From Quadrisphaera sp. RL12-1S (GTDB lineage: Bacteria > Actinomycetota > Actinomycetes > Actinomycetales > Quadrisphaeraceae), in NCBI RefSeq assembly GCF_014270065.1, contig NZ_JACNME010000015.1:32408-96407 (forward strand): 64,000 nt of DNA, in the 5' to 3' direction. The position numbers and the translations under genes were made by a program. Below the pieces are notes generated by a model. That model was not told where the DNA came from. It did not search any database and saw nothing but the letters and a program-made list of their open reading frames with translations. This document shows, piece by piece, positions 10,077 to 18,440 of this stretch; the first letter of the stretch is position 1; each line of letters begins with the position of its first letter.

Positions 10077-10742
10077 TCACTGGGTGGGGTGGTCCCTGCC
10101 CTGGGGCGTGCAGACGCAGACCCGGTCTCCGCCGGGGTCCGTCAGCACGGTGAAGGCGGGGGCCGCGCCGGTGTCCACCGCGGCTCCCGCGGAGGCGGCG
10201 GCGGCGACCACGTCCCCGGCGGCCTCGGCCGCCACGCTGACGTCCAGGTGCCACCGGCTGGGCGCGGGGGTGTCCGTGCGCTGGAACCACACCGACGGGC
10301 CGCGGTCGTGAGGGTCGACGAGCGAGCCGTCGCTCCCGCGCACCACGTAGCCCAGGGCCGCCTGCCACACGCCCTGGACGCGCTCGGGGTCGGAGGTGTC
10401 CAGCGCCAGCTCGAGGGAGCGCGGCAGCGCCGGCTCGGCGACGGCGCCGAGGCCGGCCGCCAGCTGCGAGGTGCGCCGCGCCGCCGTGACGTCGAGCGCG
10501 GTCACCCGCCAGCCGGCGCTGTGCGTGGTCCAGCTGAGGAAGACCAGGTCGTAGCGCCAGTCGAGGCTGGGGTGGTGGTCGAGCTCCTCGGACAGCGCCC
10601 CCACCCCGGCCACCAGCTCCAGGGCGAGGGCCGGCGAGGGCGCCCGGAAGGCCGTGCGCAGCGCGCCGAGGCGGCCTCGCCAGTCGGGGAGGGAGTCCAG
10701 CGCGGCCTGGGCGGCCGTGGCGTCGAGGGGCGTGCGGTCCAC
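10077..10742 (-). CDS. 4a-hydroxytetrahydrobiopterin dehydratase fused to a VOC domain
   Basis: A 221-residue two-domain protein. Residues about 1-90 match pterin-4a-carbinolamine dehydratase, with the signature running from EELDHHP through DWRYD to WTTHSAGWRVTALD. Residues about 105-221 are a glyoxalase/VOC-type domain ending GGDRVCVCTPQG. The first domain recycles oxidised pterin cofactors; the second's ligand is unknown. I chose GTG 10742 rather than the upstream GTG 10772 because a TAGCCT box lies 7 nt before it and the protein then begins right at the dehydratase fold. Confidence 0.82.
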   Translation of the reverse strand: MDRTPLDATAAQAALDSLPDWRGRLGALRTAFRAPSPALALELVAGVGALSEELDHHPSLDWRYDLVFLSWTTHSAGWRVTALDVTAARRTSQLAAGLGAVAEPALPRSLELALDTSDPERVQGVWQAALGYVVRGSDGSLVDPHDRGPSVWFQRTDTPAPSRWHLDVSVAAEAAGDVVAAAASAGAAVDTGAAPAFTVLTDPGGDRVCVCTPQGRDHPTQ

Positions 10743-10749
10743 GGCGGTG

Positions 10750-10755
10750 AGGCTA
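10750..10755 (-). promoter_or_regulatory. -10 box of the dehydratase-VOC gene (leaderless)
   Basis: TAGCCT on the minus strand lies 7 nt before GTG 10742. This box would be inside the gene if the longer upstream start were used, which argues for the shorter protein. Confidence 0.5.
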
Positions 10756-10846
10756 GCCAGGTGCGCCCACACCGGGCCTGACCTGAGCGGTGGCCCCCAC
10801 CGACCGTGGTCACCGCGACGGGGGTCGGGGACCGACCCGCGCCGCG

Positions 10847-12106
10847 TCAGCGGACGGGCTCGAGCACCTCGAGGCCGCCCATGAAGGGGCGCAGCGCCGC
10901 GGGGACCACCACGGAGCCGTCGGGCTGCTGGTGGTTCTCGAGGATGGCCACCAGCCAGCGCGTCGTGGCGAGGGTGCCGTTGAGGGTGGCCACGGGGCGC
11001 GTGGCGCCGTCGTCGCTGCGCTCGCGCACCGACAGGCGCCGCGCCTGGAAGGTGGTGCAGTTCGACGTCGAGGTGAGCTCGCGGTAGCGGCCCTGCGACG
11101 GGACCCAGCCCTCGCAGTCGAACTTGCGGGCGGCGCTGGTGCCGAGGTCGCCGGCGGCCACGTCGATGACGCGGTAGGGCACCTCGACCGCCTGGAGCAC
11201 CTCCTCCTCCCAGGCGAGGAGCCGCTCGTGCTCGGCGGCGGCGTCCTCCTGCCGGCAGAAGCTGAACATCTCCACCTTGTGGAACTGGTGCACGCGGATG
11301 ATGCCGCGGGTGTCCCGCCCGTGGCTGCCGGCCTCCCGGCGGTAGCAGGCCGACCAGCCGGCGTAGCGCTTCGGCCCGGCCGCGAGGTCGAGGATCTCGT
11401 CGGCGTGGTAGCCGGCTAGGGCCACCTCCGAGGTGCCCACGAGGTACAGGTCGTCAGCGGCGAGGCGGTAGACCTCGTCGGCGTGCTCGCCGAGGAACCC
11501 GGTGCCGGCCATGACCTCGGGCTTGACCAGCGTGGGGGTGATCATGGGGCTGAAGCCGTTGGCGACGGCGCGGTCGACCGCCAGGTTGAGCAGGGCGAGC
11601 TCCAGCCGCGCTCCCACCCCGGTCAGGAAGTAGAACCGCGAGCCCGAGACCTTCGCGCCGCGCTCCACGTCGATGGCGCCCAGCAGCTCGCCCAGCTCGA
11701 GGTGGTCCTTCGGGGCCTCCAGCGAGGGCGGGGTGCCCACCTCGCGCAGCACCACGAAGTCGTCCTCGCCGCCGGGAGGGGCGCCCTGCACCACGTTCGC
11801 GAGGCTGCGGATGAGCCGGTCGTACTCGGCGCCCTGGGCCTCGGCCTCCGCGGCGGCGGTCTTCGCCTGCTCGGCGAGGTCCTTGGCGCGGGCGAGCAGC
11901 GCGGCCTTCTCGTCCCCCTTCGCCTGGGCGACCTGCTTGCCGAGCGCCTTCTGCTCCGCGCGCAGCCCCTCGGAGGTCGTCATGGCCGCTCGGCGGGCAG
12001 TGTCGGCCGCCAGCACGGCGTCGACGACGCCCTCGTCAGCTCCGCGGGCGCGCTGGCTGGCGCGCACCGACTCCGGGTCATCGCGCAGGAGGCGCACGTC
12101 GATCAC
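10847..12106 (-). CDS. serS: Seryl-tRNA synthetase
   Basis: A 419-residue class II synthetase that charges tRNA-Ser. The N-terminal helical arm spans about 1-105. Motif 2 ([18 protein letters not shown]) sits near 250-267, and motif 3 ([13 protein letters not shown]) is followed by [15 protein letters not shown]. Length is typical. It diverges from the lipid-kinase gene with only 55 bp between starts. A TAGTCT box 7 nt upstream of GTG 12106 points to a leaderless mRNA. Confidence 0.95.
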   Translation of the reverse strand: MIDVRLLRDDPESVRASQRARGADEGVVDAVLAADTARRAAMTTSEGLRAEQKALGKQVAQAKGDEKAALLARAKDLAEQAKTAAAEAEAQGAEYDRLIRSLANVVQGAPPGGEDDFVVLREVGTPPSLEAPKDHLELGELLGAIDVERGAKVSGSRFYFLTGVGARLELALLNLAVDRAVANGFSPMITPTLVKPEVMAGTGFLGEHADEVYRLAADDLYLVGTSEVALAGYHADEILDLAAGPKRYAGWSACYRREAGSHGRDTRGIIRVHQFHKVEMFSFCRQEDAAAEHERLLAWEEEVLQAVEVPYRVIDVAAGDLGTSAARKFDCEGWVPSQGRYRELTSTSNCTTFQARRLSVRERSDDGATRPVATLNGTLATTRWLVAILENHQQPDGSVVVPAALRPFMGGLEVLEPVR

Positions 12107-12113
12107 CCCGGCA

Positions 12114-12154
12114 AGACTAGTCGCGCTGCCCCGCGCGCCTCACGCCGATAGCGT
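12114..12154. promoter_or_regulatory. Back-to-back leaderless promoters of serS and the lipid-kinase gene
   Basis: On the minus strand TAGTCT (12114-12119) lies 7 nt before the serS GTG. On the plus strand TAGCGT (12149-12154) lies 7 nt before the kinase GTG at 12162. With 29 bp between the -10 boxes, each promoter's -35 region would overlap the other's territory, so the two could compete for polymerase. Confidence 0.5.
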
Positions 12155-12161
12155 TCCGCGC

Positions 12162-13310
12162 GTGACGACCACCGAGCTGATCTCCCTGGTCGTCGCCGTC
12201 GTCGCGCTCGCGCTGGCGGTCATCTCGACGACGGTGGCGGTGCAGCTGCGCCGCAGCATCGCCGAGCGGATCGCCCAGCGCGCCGCGGCCCTCGAGCGCA
12301 CCGCGCCGGACCGGCGGCCGCTGGCCGCCGTCGTCGTCAACCCGACCAAGGTGGGGGACGTGGGCGGGGTGCGCACGGCCCTGGACCGGGCGTGCCGGGA
12401 CCTGGAGTGGCGCGAGCCGCTGTGGCTGGAGACCACCGCGGAGGACCCCGGCACCAGCCAGGCGCGGCGAGCGCTGGCCGCGGGAGCCGACGTCGTGGTG
12501 GCCTTCGGGGGTGACGGCACCGTGCGGCGGGTGGCGGCGGTGCTCGCGGGCACGGGGACCCCGCTGGGGCTGGTCCCCGCGGGCACCGGGAACCTCCTGG
12601 CGCGCAACCTCGACGTCGTCACCTCCCGCGCGGCGGAGATCGCCCCGGACGACGTCGAGGCGGCCATGCGCGTGGTGCTGTCCGGCATCGACCGGCGCAT
12701 CGACGTCGGCTGGATCTCCCTGGAGCGCCCCGGCGCCGAGCAGCCCGACGCCGAGGAGTGCTTCCTCGTGATGGCCGGCATGGGGTTCGACGCGGAGATC
12801 ATGGCCGGCGCGCCCGAGGCGCTCAAGGCCCGGGTGGGGCCGGCCGCGTACTTCGTGTCGGGCCTGCAGCGGTTCAACGGGGACCGCGTGCGCATGGACA
12901 TCACCGTGGACGGCGTGCCGCACCGCCGCCGCGTGCGCACGGCCGTGGTCGGCAACGTGGGCCGCGTGCAGGGCGGCCTGGCGCTGATGCCGGACGCCGA
13001 GGTGGACGACGGCTACCTCGACGTGCTCGCGATCGGCCCGCGCGGGGTGGTGGGCTGGCTGGACGTGGCGGGCCGCGTCATCACGCGCCGCACCTGGGGC
13101 GACCAGCGCCTGGCCCACTGGCGCGGCCAGCGCATCGACCTGGAGGCCGAGCAGCCCCAGGAGGCGCAGATCGACGGCGACCCGATCGGGGAGGTGCTGT
13201 CCATGCGCGTCCGGGTGGACGAGGGGGCGCTGGTGGTGCGCGTGTCCAACCGCGCCCCGCGCCGACCGGTCAGCGCTCGGGCGCGGATCCGGGCGCTGCA
13301 CCTGCGCTGA
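12162..13310 (+). CDS. Diacylglycerol/lipid kinase family protein
   Basis: A 382-residue protein. One N-terminal membrane helix (LISLVVAVVALALAVISTTV, residues about 5-25) is followed by a DAGK catalytic domain with FGGDGTVRRVA (about 110-120) and the LVPAGTGNLLARNL loop. The C-terminal domain carries an IDGDPIG segment close to the end. It transfers phosphate from ATP to a lipid or similar substrate at the membrane. GTG 12162 is supported by TAGCGT 7 nt upstream. Its 3' end overlaps convergent pheA by 41 bp. Confidence 0.88.
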   Translation: MTTTELISLVVAVVALALAVISTTVAVQLRRSIAERIAQRAAALERTAPDRRPLAAVVVNPTKVGDVGGVRTALDRACRDLEWREPLWLETTAEDPGTSQARRALAAGADVVVAFGGDGTVRRVAAVLAGTGTPLGLVPAGTGNLLARNLDVVTSRAAEIAPDDVEAAMRVVLSGIDRRIDVGWISLERPGAEQPDAEECFLVMAGMGFDAEIMAGAPEALKARVGPAAYFVSGLQRFNGDRVRMDITVDGVPHRRRVRTAVVGNVGRVQGGLALMPDAEVDDGYLDVLAIGPRGVVGWLDVAGRVITRRTWGDQRLAHWRGQRIDLEAEQPQEAQIDGDPIGEVLSMRVRVDEGALVVRVSNRAPRRPVSARARIRALHLR

Positions 13311-14232
13311 GCAGCGCGGCCAGCCAGTCGCGGGCGGCGGTGAAGTCGCTGTCGGCCGTGCCGGCCGGCGGCACGGGCGCGAGGCCGTCGGCGCGCGGGT
13401 AGGAGCCCAGGAACCGCACCTGCGGGCACACGCGGTGCAGGCCCATCAGCGCCTCGGACACCCGCGGGTCCGCCACGTGCCCCTCGCAGTCGATGGAGAA
13501 CGTGTACCGGCCCAGCTCGGTGCCCTGCGGGCGCGACTCGATGCGGGTCAGGTTGATGCCGCGCGTGGCGAACTGCTCCAGCAGCTCCAGCAGGGCCCCG
13601 GAGCGGTCCTGCGCCAGGGACGCCGCCACGGTGGTCTTGTCGGACCCGGTGGGCGGCGGGGGTGCGGTGGCCCTGCTGACGACGACGAAGCGCGTGACGG
13701 CGCCGGCGTTGTCCGCCACGTCGCGGGCCAGGACGTCCAGGCCGGCGGCGGCGGCGGCAGGCTCGGCGCACAGGGCGGCGTCGTAGGGGGCGTCGGGAGC
13801 GGCACCGCCGAGGACCTGGGCGGCGGCGGCCGTCGACAGCGCCGGGACGGCCACGGCGAGGGGGAGGTGCTGGGACAGCCAGCCGCGGCACTGGGCGAGG
13901 GCGTGCGGGTGGCTGCCGACGCGCCGCACGCCGGTGAGGGCCGTGCCGGGGCGGGCTGCGAGCACGAACGCCACCGGGACGAGCACCTCGGCGCGGATGG
14001 ACAGCGGACGTCCCGCCCCGAGGGCGTCCAGGGTGGAGGTCACGCCGCCCTCGACGGAGTTCTCGATGGGGACGACGGCGAGGTCGGCGGCTCCCTCGCG
14101 GACGGCGTTGAGGGCGGCGTCCACGCTGGCCACCGGGATCCTCTCGGCGTCGGCCGCACCCGGGGCGCGTCCGGCGGCCACCTCGGTGAACGTGCCGGGC
14201 GGGCCCAGGTAGACCAGGCGGGGAGGGGTCAC
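13270..14232 (-). CDS. pheA: Prephenate dehydratase
   Basis: A 320-residue enzyme converting prephenate to phenylpyruvate in phenylalanine synthesis. It has YLGPPGTFTEVAA at the start, PIENSVEGGV (about 60-69), the catalytic TRF motif in AGAVTRFVVVS, and a C-terminal ACT domain (RSGALLELLEQFATRGINLT, ESRP) that binds phenylalanine for feedback control. GTG 14232 is supported by TACGGT 6 nt upstream. The reading frame is open further upstream, but that sequence belongs to the neighbouring gene's antisense frame. It overlaps the convergent lipid-kinase gene by 41 bp. Confidence 0.93.
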   Translation of the reverse strand: MTPPRLVYLGPPGTFTEVAAGRAPGAADAERIPVASVDAALNAVREGAADLAVVPIENSVEGGVTSTLDALGAGRPLSIRAEVLVPVAFVLAARPGTALTGVRRVGSHPHALAQCRGWLSQHLPLAVAVPALSTAAAAQVLGGAAPDAPYDAALCAEPAAAAAGLDVLARDVADNAGAVTRFVVVSRATAPPPPTGSDKTTVAASLAQDRSGALLELLEQFATRGINLTRIESRPQGTELGRYTFSIDCEGHVADPRVSEALMGLHRVCPQVRFLGSYPRADGLAPVPPAGTADSDFTAARDWLAALLSAGAAPGSAPER

Positions 14233-14238
14233 CCCCGC

Positions 14239-14244
14239 ACCGTA
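14239..14244 (-). promoter_or_regulatory. -10 box of pheA (leaderless)
   Basis: TACGGT on the minus strand lies 6 nt before GTG 14232; trpG at 59289 has the same hexamer at the same distance. Confidence 0.5.
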
Positions 14245-14254
14245 CCGACCCTGC

Positions 14255-14722
14255 TCAGGCGCCCAGGCGGTGCTCGACGGACTGCGCCGCCGCCGGGGCG
14301 AAGGGGACCAGCGCCCACACCGTGCGGTGCCCCGCGGTGTCGACCGAGGTGCCCCAGCGGCGTGCGATCTCCTCGACGATGTAGAGCCCGCGGCCGCAGG
14401 TGTCGAGCGGGTCGGCGTCGTGGGCCTCCAGCTCGCGCGGAGGTCCGTCCCCCCCGCCGCCGTCGACCACCTCGACGGCCACCTCCTCCCCCGTGAGGCG
14501 CCAGCGCACGAGCAGGCCGCCGTCGAGGGGCGTGCCGTGCCGCACGGCGTTGCCGACGAGCTCGCTGGTGACCACCGCGACGTCGTCGGCGACCGGCGAG
14601 GTGCGCGGGTCGCGCAGGAGGTCGTCGTGGAGGGCGCGCCGCACGGAGGACACCTCCTGCGGCTCGTGGCGCACGCGCACGCACCGCACGGTGCTGGCGG
14701 GCACTTCGATGCTGACCGGCAC
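14255..14722 (-). CDS. RsbW/SpoIIAB-like ATP-binding anti-sigma regulator
   Basis: A 155-residue single HATPase_c domain. Visible parts are an N-box-like VTSELVGNAVRHGTP (about 52-66), the EVVDGGGGDGPP loop and CGRGLYIVEEIARRWG, which give the GHKL ATP-binding fold without a histidine-kinase dimerisation domain. Such proteins bind sigma factors or anti-anti-sigma partners and act as serine kinases. GTG 14722 has GAGGGG about 9 nt upstream. The frame is open to 14863, but the extra residues look non-conserved. The SpoIIE-type phosphatase at 30872 is a possible partner elsewhere in the genome. Confidence 0.8.
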   Translation of the reverse strand: MPVSIEVPASTVRCVRVRHEPQEVSSVRRALHDDLLRDPRTSPVADDVAVVTSELVGNAVRHGTPLDGGLLVRWRLTGEEVAVEVVDGGGGDGPPRELEAHDADPLDTCGRGLYIVEEIARRWGTSVDTAGHRTVWALVPFAPAAAQSVEHRLGA

Positions 14723-14878
14723 GCTGATCGACCCCTCGTCTCGGCCTCGTCTCGACTCCGACCCTGGGGTGAGTACCCCCGGTCCGCCCGGTGAAACCGC
14801 CGGATCGGCCCGGTGGGGGGATCGTGACCGGACCGCGACCACCCGGTCGCGCAGGAGGAGCACGTCACGGGCCCCGGC

Positions 14879-15889
14879 TCAGGCGGTCGCGTCGACGAGG
14901 ACCTTGCCCACGGTCCCGCCCTCCACGGCGGTGTGCGCCTGGGCGGTCTCGGCCAGCGGGAGCACGGTCAGGGGCAGACCGGCCTCCCTGCCCACCCGCA
15001 CGGCGCCCGCGTCCACGGCGGCCGCGACGTCCTCGACGGCGGCCGCCTTCGCCGCCCGGGGGGCGGTGTAGACCAGCACGAAGTGCCACTGGGCGTTGAG
15101 GGTCATCTGGTCGCGCAGCGGCACGGTGAGCTGCTCGCCGGGAGTGCCCGCGTACAGGGCGACGGCTCCGTGCTGGGCGAGGACCGCGGAGTCGAGGGCC
15201 GCGTTGGCCCCGGAGACCTCCACGACGACGTCGACACCGCCGGGCACCACCTGCCGCACCCTCGCGGCGACGTCCTCGCGGCGGTAGTCGATGACGTCGT
15301 GGGCGCCGGCGGCCGCTGCCAGCTGCGCCTTCTCGGGCCCGGAGACGGTGGCGAGCACACGCGCACCGGCCCACGCGGCCAGCTGCACGGCGGCGTTGCC
15401 GACGGCTCCGGCACCGCCCTGCACCAGCACGGTGCGCCCCTCGAAGGTGCCGGGCGCCACGCGGGAGGGTGCGGACTCCCCGAGGGTGAGGCAGCGGTGG
15501 GCGGTGAGGAACGGGATGCCGAGCGCCGCCCCCAGCTCGAAGGAGGCGTGGTCGGGCAGCGGCACCACGTGGGTGGCGGGGACGAGCACCTGCTCCGCCG
15601 CGGTGCCCCACGGGCGCCCGAAGGCCGCTTCCCAGACCCAGACCCGCCGGCCCAGCAGGGCGGCGTCGACGCCCTGCCCGACGGCGTCGACCACGCCGGC
15701 GCCGTCCTGGTCCGGCACCTGCCAGCCCGCGGCGGGCGCGGTGGTGGAGCGGGACTTCCAGTCCGTGGGGTTCACCCCGGAGAACGCGACCCGCAGCCTG
15801 ACCTCGCCGGGACCGGGATCGGGGACGTCCCGCTCGACCAGCTGGAGGACCTCGGGGCCACCGGCCCGCTCGTAGACGACAGCGCGCAC
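14879..15889 (-). CDS. NADPH:quinone oxidoreductase (zeta-crystallin type)
   Basis: A 336-residue medium-chain reductase lacking the zinc ligands of alcohol dehydrogenases. It starts VRAVVYERAGGPEVLQL, has SGVNPTDWK (about 45) and PDQDGAGVVDAVG, and has the nucleotide-binding VLVQGGAGAVGNAAVQLA (about 145-162). It transfers hydride from NADPH to quinones or enones. GTG 15889 follows a GAGGATGAGGGG stretch. It diverges from the small zinc-ribbon gene by 86 bp. Confidence 0.87.
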   Translation of the reverse strand: MRAVVYERAGGPEVLQLVERDVPDPGPGEVRLRVAFSGVNPTDWKSRSTTAPAAGWQVPDQDGAGVVDAVGQGVDAALLGRRVWVWEAAFGRPWGTAAEQVLVPATHVVPLPDHASFELGAALGIPFLTAHRCLTLGESAPSRVAPGTFEGRTVLVQGGAGAVGNAAVQLAAWAGARVLATVSGPEKAQLAAAAGAHDVIDYRREDVAARVRQVVPGGVDVVVEVSGANAALDSAVLAQHGAVALYAGTPGEQLTVPLRDQMTLNAQWHFVLVYTAPRAAKAAAVEDVAAAVDAGAVRVGREAGLPLTVLPLAETAQAHTAVEGGTVGKVLVDATA

Positions 15890-15975
15890 CCCCTCATCCT
15901 CGCGGTGATCGGCTGCCGCGCACGGCGGACGCGTCGTGCGGTGGGGAGAGCGCGGGGATGGCCGATGATGGAGCG

Positions 15976-16191
15976 GTGAGCGGTGGCATCCACACACAGG
16001 TGCGCGTCGACGTGGTCCCGCTGACGTGCGCGCGCTGCCGGCTGCCCGTCCCGGCGGGCCAGCGCCACCTGCGGCACGTGGACACGCGCGCCACGCCCGC
16101 CGTGCGCTTCGTGGAGTGCGGTGACTGCGCGCGGCGCGCGGGCCGCGGCGACCTGCTCGACGCCCGTCCCGGCGCGCGCCAGGCCCCCTGA
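15976..16191 (+). CDS. Small four-cysteine zinc-ribbon protein
   Basis: About 71 residues (77 if ATG 15958 is used). Two Cys pairs, CARC and CGDC, about 31 residues apart, are arranged as in a zinc ribbon, and the rest is Arg-rich. GATGAT lies 6 nt before GTG 15976, which fits the leaderless pattern seen elsewhere in the window. No function can be assigned; a nucleic-acid or protein contact role would be a guess. Convergent with the L,D-transpeptidase gene 26 bp downstream. Confidence 0.6.
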   Translation: MSGGIHTQVRVDVVPLTCARCRLPVPAGQRHLRHVDTRATPAVRFVECGDCARRAGRGDLLDARPGARQAP

Positions 16192-16217
16192 CCGTCTCCC
16201 GACGGTGCGCGAGCGGG

Positions 16218-17498
16218 TCAGGTCTGGGGCGCGGTCCACTGCTCCCAGCTCAACACCCAGTCACCCAACCCGTTCGTCAGCTCCATCGCACGATCCGTCC
16301 CCGTCACCTCCACCACATCCCCCCGCCGAGACAGGTCGAAGAACCACTTCGCGTTCGCATCCGAGACGTTCAAGCACCCGTGCGAGACGTTGCGGTGCCC
16401 CTGCGCAGCCACCGACCACGGCGCCCCGTGCACGAACTCCCCCGAGTTCGCGATCCGCGTGGCCCACTTCACCTGCGTCGCGTAGTCCTGCCCCACCGTG
16501 CGCCCGTCCATCAAGAAGTCCGCGTGCTTCTCCAGCACCAGGTGCACCCCCGACCGCGTCACGAACGCCGGATCCGCATCCTCCCGACCCGCCGAGATCG
16601 GGATCACCCGCGCCACCGCCCCGTTGACCCGCACCGTCATCTGGTGGGAATCCGTATCAGCGGTCGAGACGTGCGCATCCCCCACGGTGAAGTCCGCCGC
16701 CCGGTCCGAAGACCCCCACCGACCCCCCACCCGCACCTGCGTCATCGCCGCCTTCACCGACACCACCGTCCCCGCCGGCCAGTACACCCGCGGACGCCAG
16801 TGCACCTCCGAGTCCGTCACCCACCGCCACGCACCCTCCACCGCCGACCCGTCAGGGGCCTTCGTGCTCACGGACACCGCACCGGTCACCCCCGCACGGT
16901 CAGCCACCGGCACCGGCACCGCGAAGATCAGCGCCACCGGCATCCCGACGCCCACCACCTCACCGTCCAGCGGCATCATCTTCACCCCCGCCACCTGGTC
17001 AGCCCCGGCCACCGTGAACGCGACCTGCGCCGAGGCGGCACCGGGAGCGGCAGCAGCACCGGTGGCGGACGGCGAGGCGCTCCCGGAGCCCGACGGGCTG
17101 GAGCTGGCGGCCGCGCCCGCCGGGGCAGCCGTGGCCGTGGCGGTGTAGGCGGCACCCAGCGCCAGCGGCGCCGTGGGGCTCCAGGTGCCGTCGGAGCCCA
17201 GGGATCCCTCCACCGCGGCGCCGTCTGCCCCGGTGACCACCACCGAGGCCAGCGAGCCGCCCGTGACGGACGCCCTCACCACGGGCCGCCGAGACGCCAC
17301 CTGCCCAGCGGAGACGCCGTCCACCGCCACCTGGACCTGCACCGGGACGGGGGCGGGGGCGCTGGAGGAGGGCGAGCCGGCCGCCGAGGACCCCGAGGGG
17401 CCGCACCCCGCCAGCAGACCGCCGCCTCCGAGCGCACCACCGGCCAGGGCCAGCAGGAACGCCCGCCGACCCGTGCCGACCACCACCCCGTGCTCCAC
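16218..17498 (-). CDS. L,D-transpeptidase lipoprotein (YkuD domain, Ig-like domains)
   Basis: A 426-residue exported enzyme that makes 3-3 peptidoglycan cross-links. The N-terminus has a twin-arginine-like RRAFLLAL and lipobox LLAGC (Cys about residue 33). A Ser/Ala/Pro linker, Ig-like domains and the YkuD domain follow, with HGAPWSVAAQGHRNVSHGCLN (HGC catalytic Cys). TACCCT 6 nt before GTG 17498 fixes the start. Oddity: the 3' half (about 16218-17000) prefers G-ending codons and GAT (GCG, ACG, GGG, CGG, TCG), unlike the C-ending style of its own 5' part and neighbours. Confidence 0.9.
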   Translation of the reverse strand: MEHGVVVGTGRRAFLLALAGGALGGGGLLAGCGPSGSSAAGSPSSSAPAPVPVQVQVAVDGVSAGQVASRRPVVRASVTGGSLASVVVTGADGAAVEGSLGSDGTWSPTAPLALGAAYTATATAAPAGAAASSSPSGSGSASPSATGAAAAPGAASAQVAFTVAGADQVAGVKMMPLDGEVVGVGMPVALIFAVPVPVADRAGVTGAVSVSTKAPDGSAVEGAWRWVTDSEVHWRPRVYWPAGTVVSVKAAMTQVRVGGRWGSSDRAADFTVGDAHVSTADTDSHQMTVRVNGAVARVIPISAGREDADPAFVTRSGVHLVLEKHADFLMDGRTVGQDYATQVKWATRIANSGEFVHGAPWSVAAQGHRNVSHGCLNVSDANAKWFFDLSRRGDVVEVTGTDRAMELTNGLGDWVLSWEQWTAPQT

Positions 17499-17504
17499 CG
17501 CTCC

Positions 17505-17510
17505 AGGGTA
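17505..17510 (-). promoter_or_regulatory. -10 box of the L,D-transpeptidase gene (leaderless)
   Basis: TACCCT on the minus strand lies 6 nt before GTG 17498. Confidence 0.5.
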
Positions 17511-17582
17511 GGTCGCCGACCGCCTCCACCCGGGTGCTTCGCGAGCAGCGCTCGGACCCGTCCACCGTCGCCGCACGTCAGC

Positions 17583-18353
17583 TCACCGGCCCGCGACGAC
17601 CGGGTCCGCCACGAGGAGGACGACGGACGTGGACGCGCACCCGGTGATCCCGCTGGCGGGCACGAACGCCGCGGCCGTCTGACCGGGCGGGTACACCCGC
17701 AGGCCCGTCGCGGCCTGCGGCCGGCACTGGGAGCTGTCGTAGTTCCCGGCCTCGGCCACGCTGATGTTCGCGTAGGCGGACGCGCCGGCGCCGAGCCGCA
17801 CGAGCGACGGCGTGCCCTCGCGCGAGGCCGCCGCCCCCAGCTGCTGGCCCGAGCTCCCCGTCACCAGGGACACGCCGGGGTTGCCGTAGAGGGTGCAGGC
17901 GGACCCGCCCTGGTTGGTGAACTGGATCGTGTAGTGCTGGTGGCCGGCGCTCGCGCCGCCGTCCCCGGGCAGGAGCGACAGGGCCAGCTGGCCGGTGCTG
18001 CACACCGGCGTCCCACCACCGCCACCACCGGCGCCACCACCGGCGCCACCACCACCGGCAGCGGCGCTCGAGCTGCCGCCGCCCGCCGGCGTCGTGGACG
18101 GGACGGAGGCGGGGGAGGTGGTCGAGGTCTGACCGGGAGCGCTCGTCGTGTCCGAGGGCGCCGGGCTGGACGGGGCGCCGGAGGGGGTGCTGGCCGAGGC
18201 GCTGCTCAGGGGTGCGGTGGAGCTGGGGGAGGCGTCCTGGACGCTCCCGGAGAACGAGCACCCGCTGACCAGCGCCACCAGCGCGCCTGCGCCGCCCAGC
18301 ACCGCCCACCGGCGTGCGGCGTCACGGGTGGGGCCTGTCGTCGTCCTGATCAC
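17583..18353 (-). CDS. DUF4232 lipoprotein
   Basis: A 256-residue exported lipoprotein. A signal sequence with lipobox LVSGC (Cys about 32) is followed by a roughly 80-residue Ser/Thr/Pro then Gly/Ala linker, and then a beta-sandwich DUF4232 domain (CSTGQLALSLLPGDG to the C-terminus) with four Cys positions likely to form disulfides. The role of DUF4232 is unknown. The Gly run (about 105-116) is encoded by a GGT/GGC microsatellite. TACCGT 6 nt before GTG 18353 supports the start. Confidence 0.8.
   Translation of the reverse strand: MIRTTTGPTRDAARRWAVLGGAGALVALVSGCSFSGSVQDASPSSTAPLSSASASTPSGAPSSPAPSDTTSAPGQTSTTSPASVPSTTPAGGGSSSAAAGGGGAGGGAGGGGGGTPVCSTGQLALSLLPGDGGASAGHQHYTIQFTNQGGSACTLYGNPGVSLVTGSSGQQLGAAASREGTPSLVRLGAGASAYANISVAEAGNYDSSQCRPQAATGLRVYPPGQTAAAFVPASGITGCASTSVVLLVADPVVAGR
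18009..18058. repeat. CCACCACCG-type microsatellite in the DUF4232 linker
   Basis: Imperfect repeats of CCACCACCGGCG encode the Gly-rich linker of the lipoprotein on the minus strand. The tract is prone to slippage; loss or gain of 3-nt units would only change linker length. Confidence 0.7.
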
Positions 18354-18359
18354 AGATGA

Positions 18360-18365
18360 ACGGTA
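18360..18365 (-). promoter_or_regulatory. -10 box of the DUF4232 gene (leaderless)
   Basis: TACCGT on the minus strand lies 6 nt before GTG 18353. Confidence 0.5.
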
Positions 18366-18440
18366 GGTCGCCGGGGCGACCTGCGCCGGTCACCGGTGTG
18401 ACGGCCCTGCCACGCTCCGGTGCGGTCCTGTGACACGGGC

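Noticed and set aside
15890..15997. N-terminal extension of the quinone oxidoreductase
   Set aside because: The frame is open, but the extra residues precede the family start VRAVVY and a purine-rich ribosome site lies just before GTG 15889.
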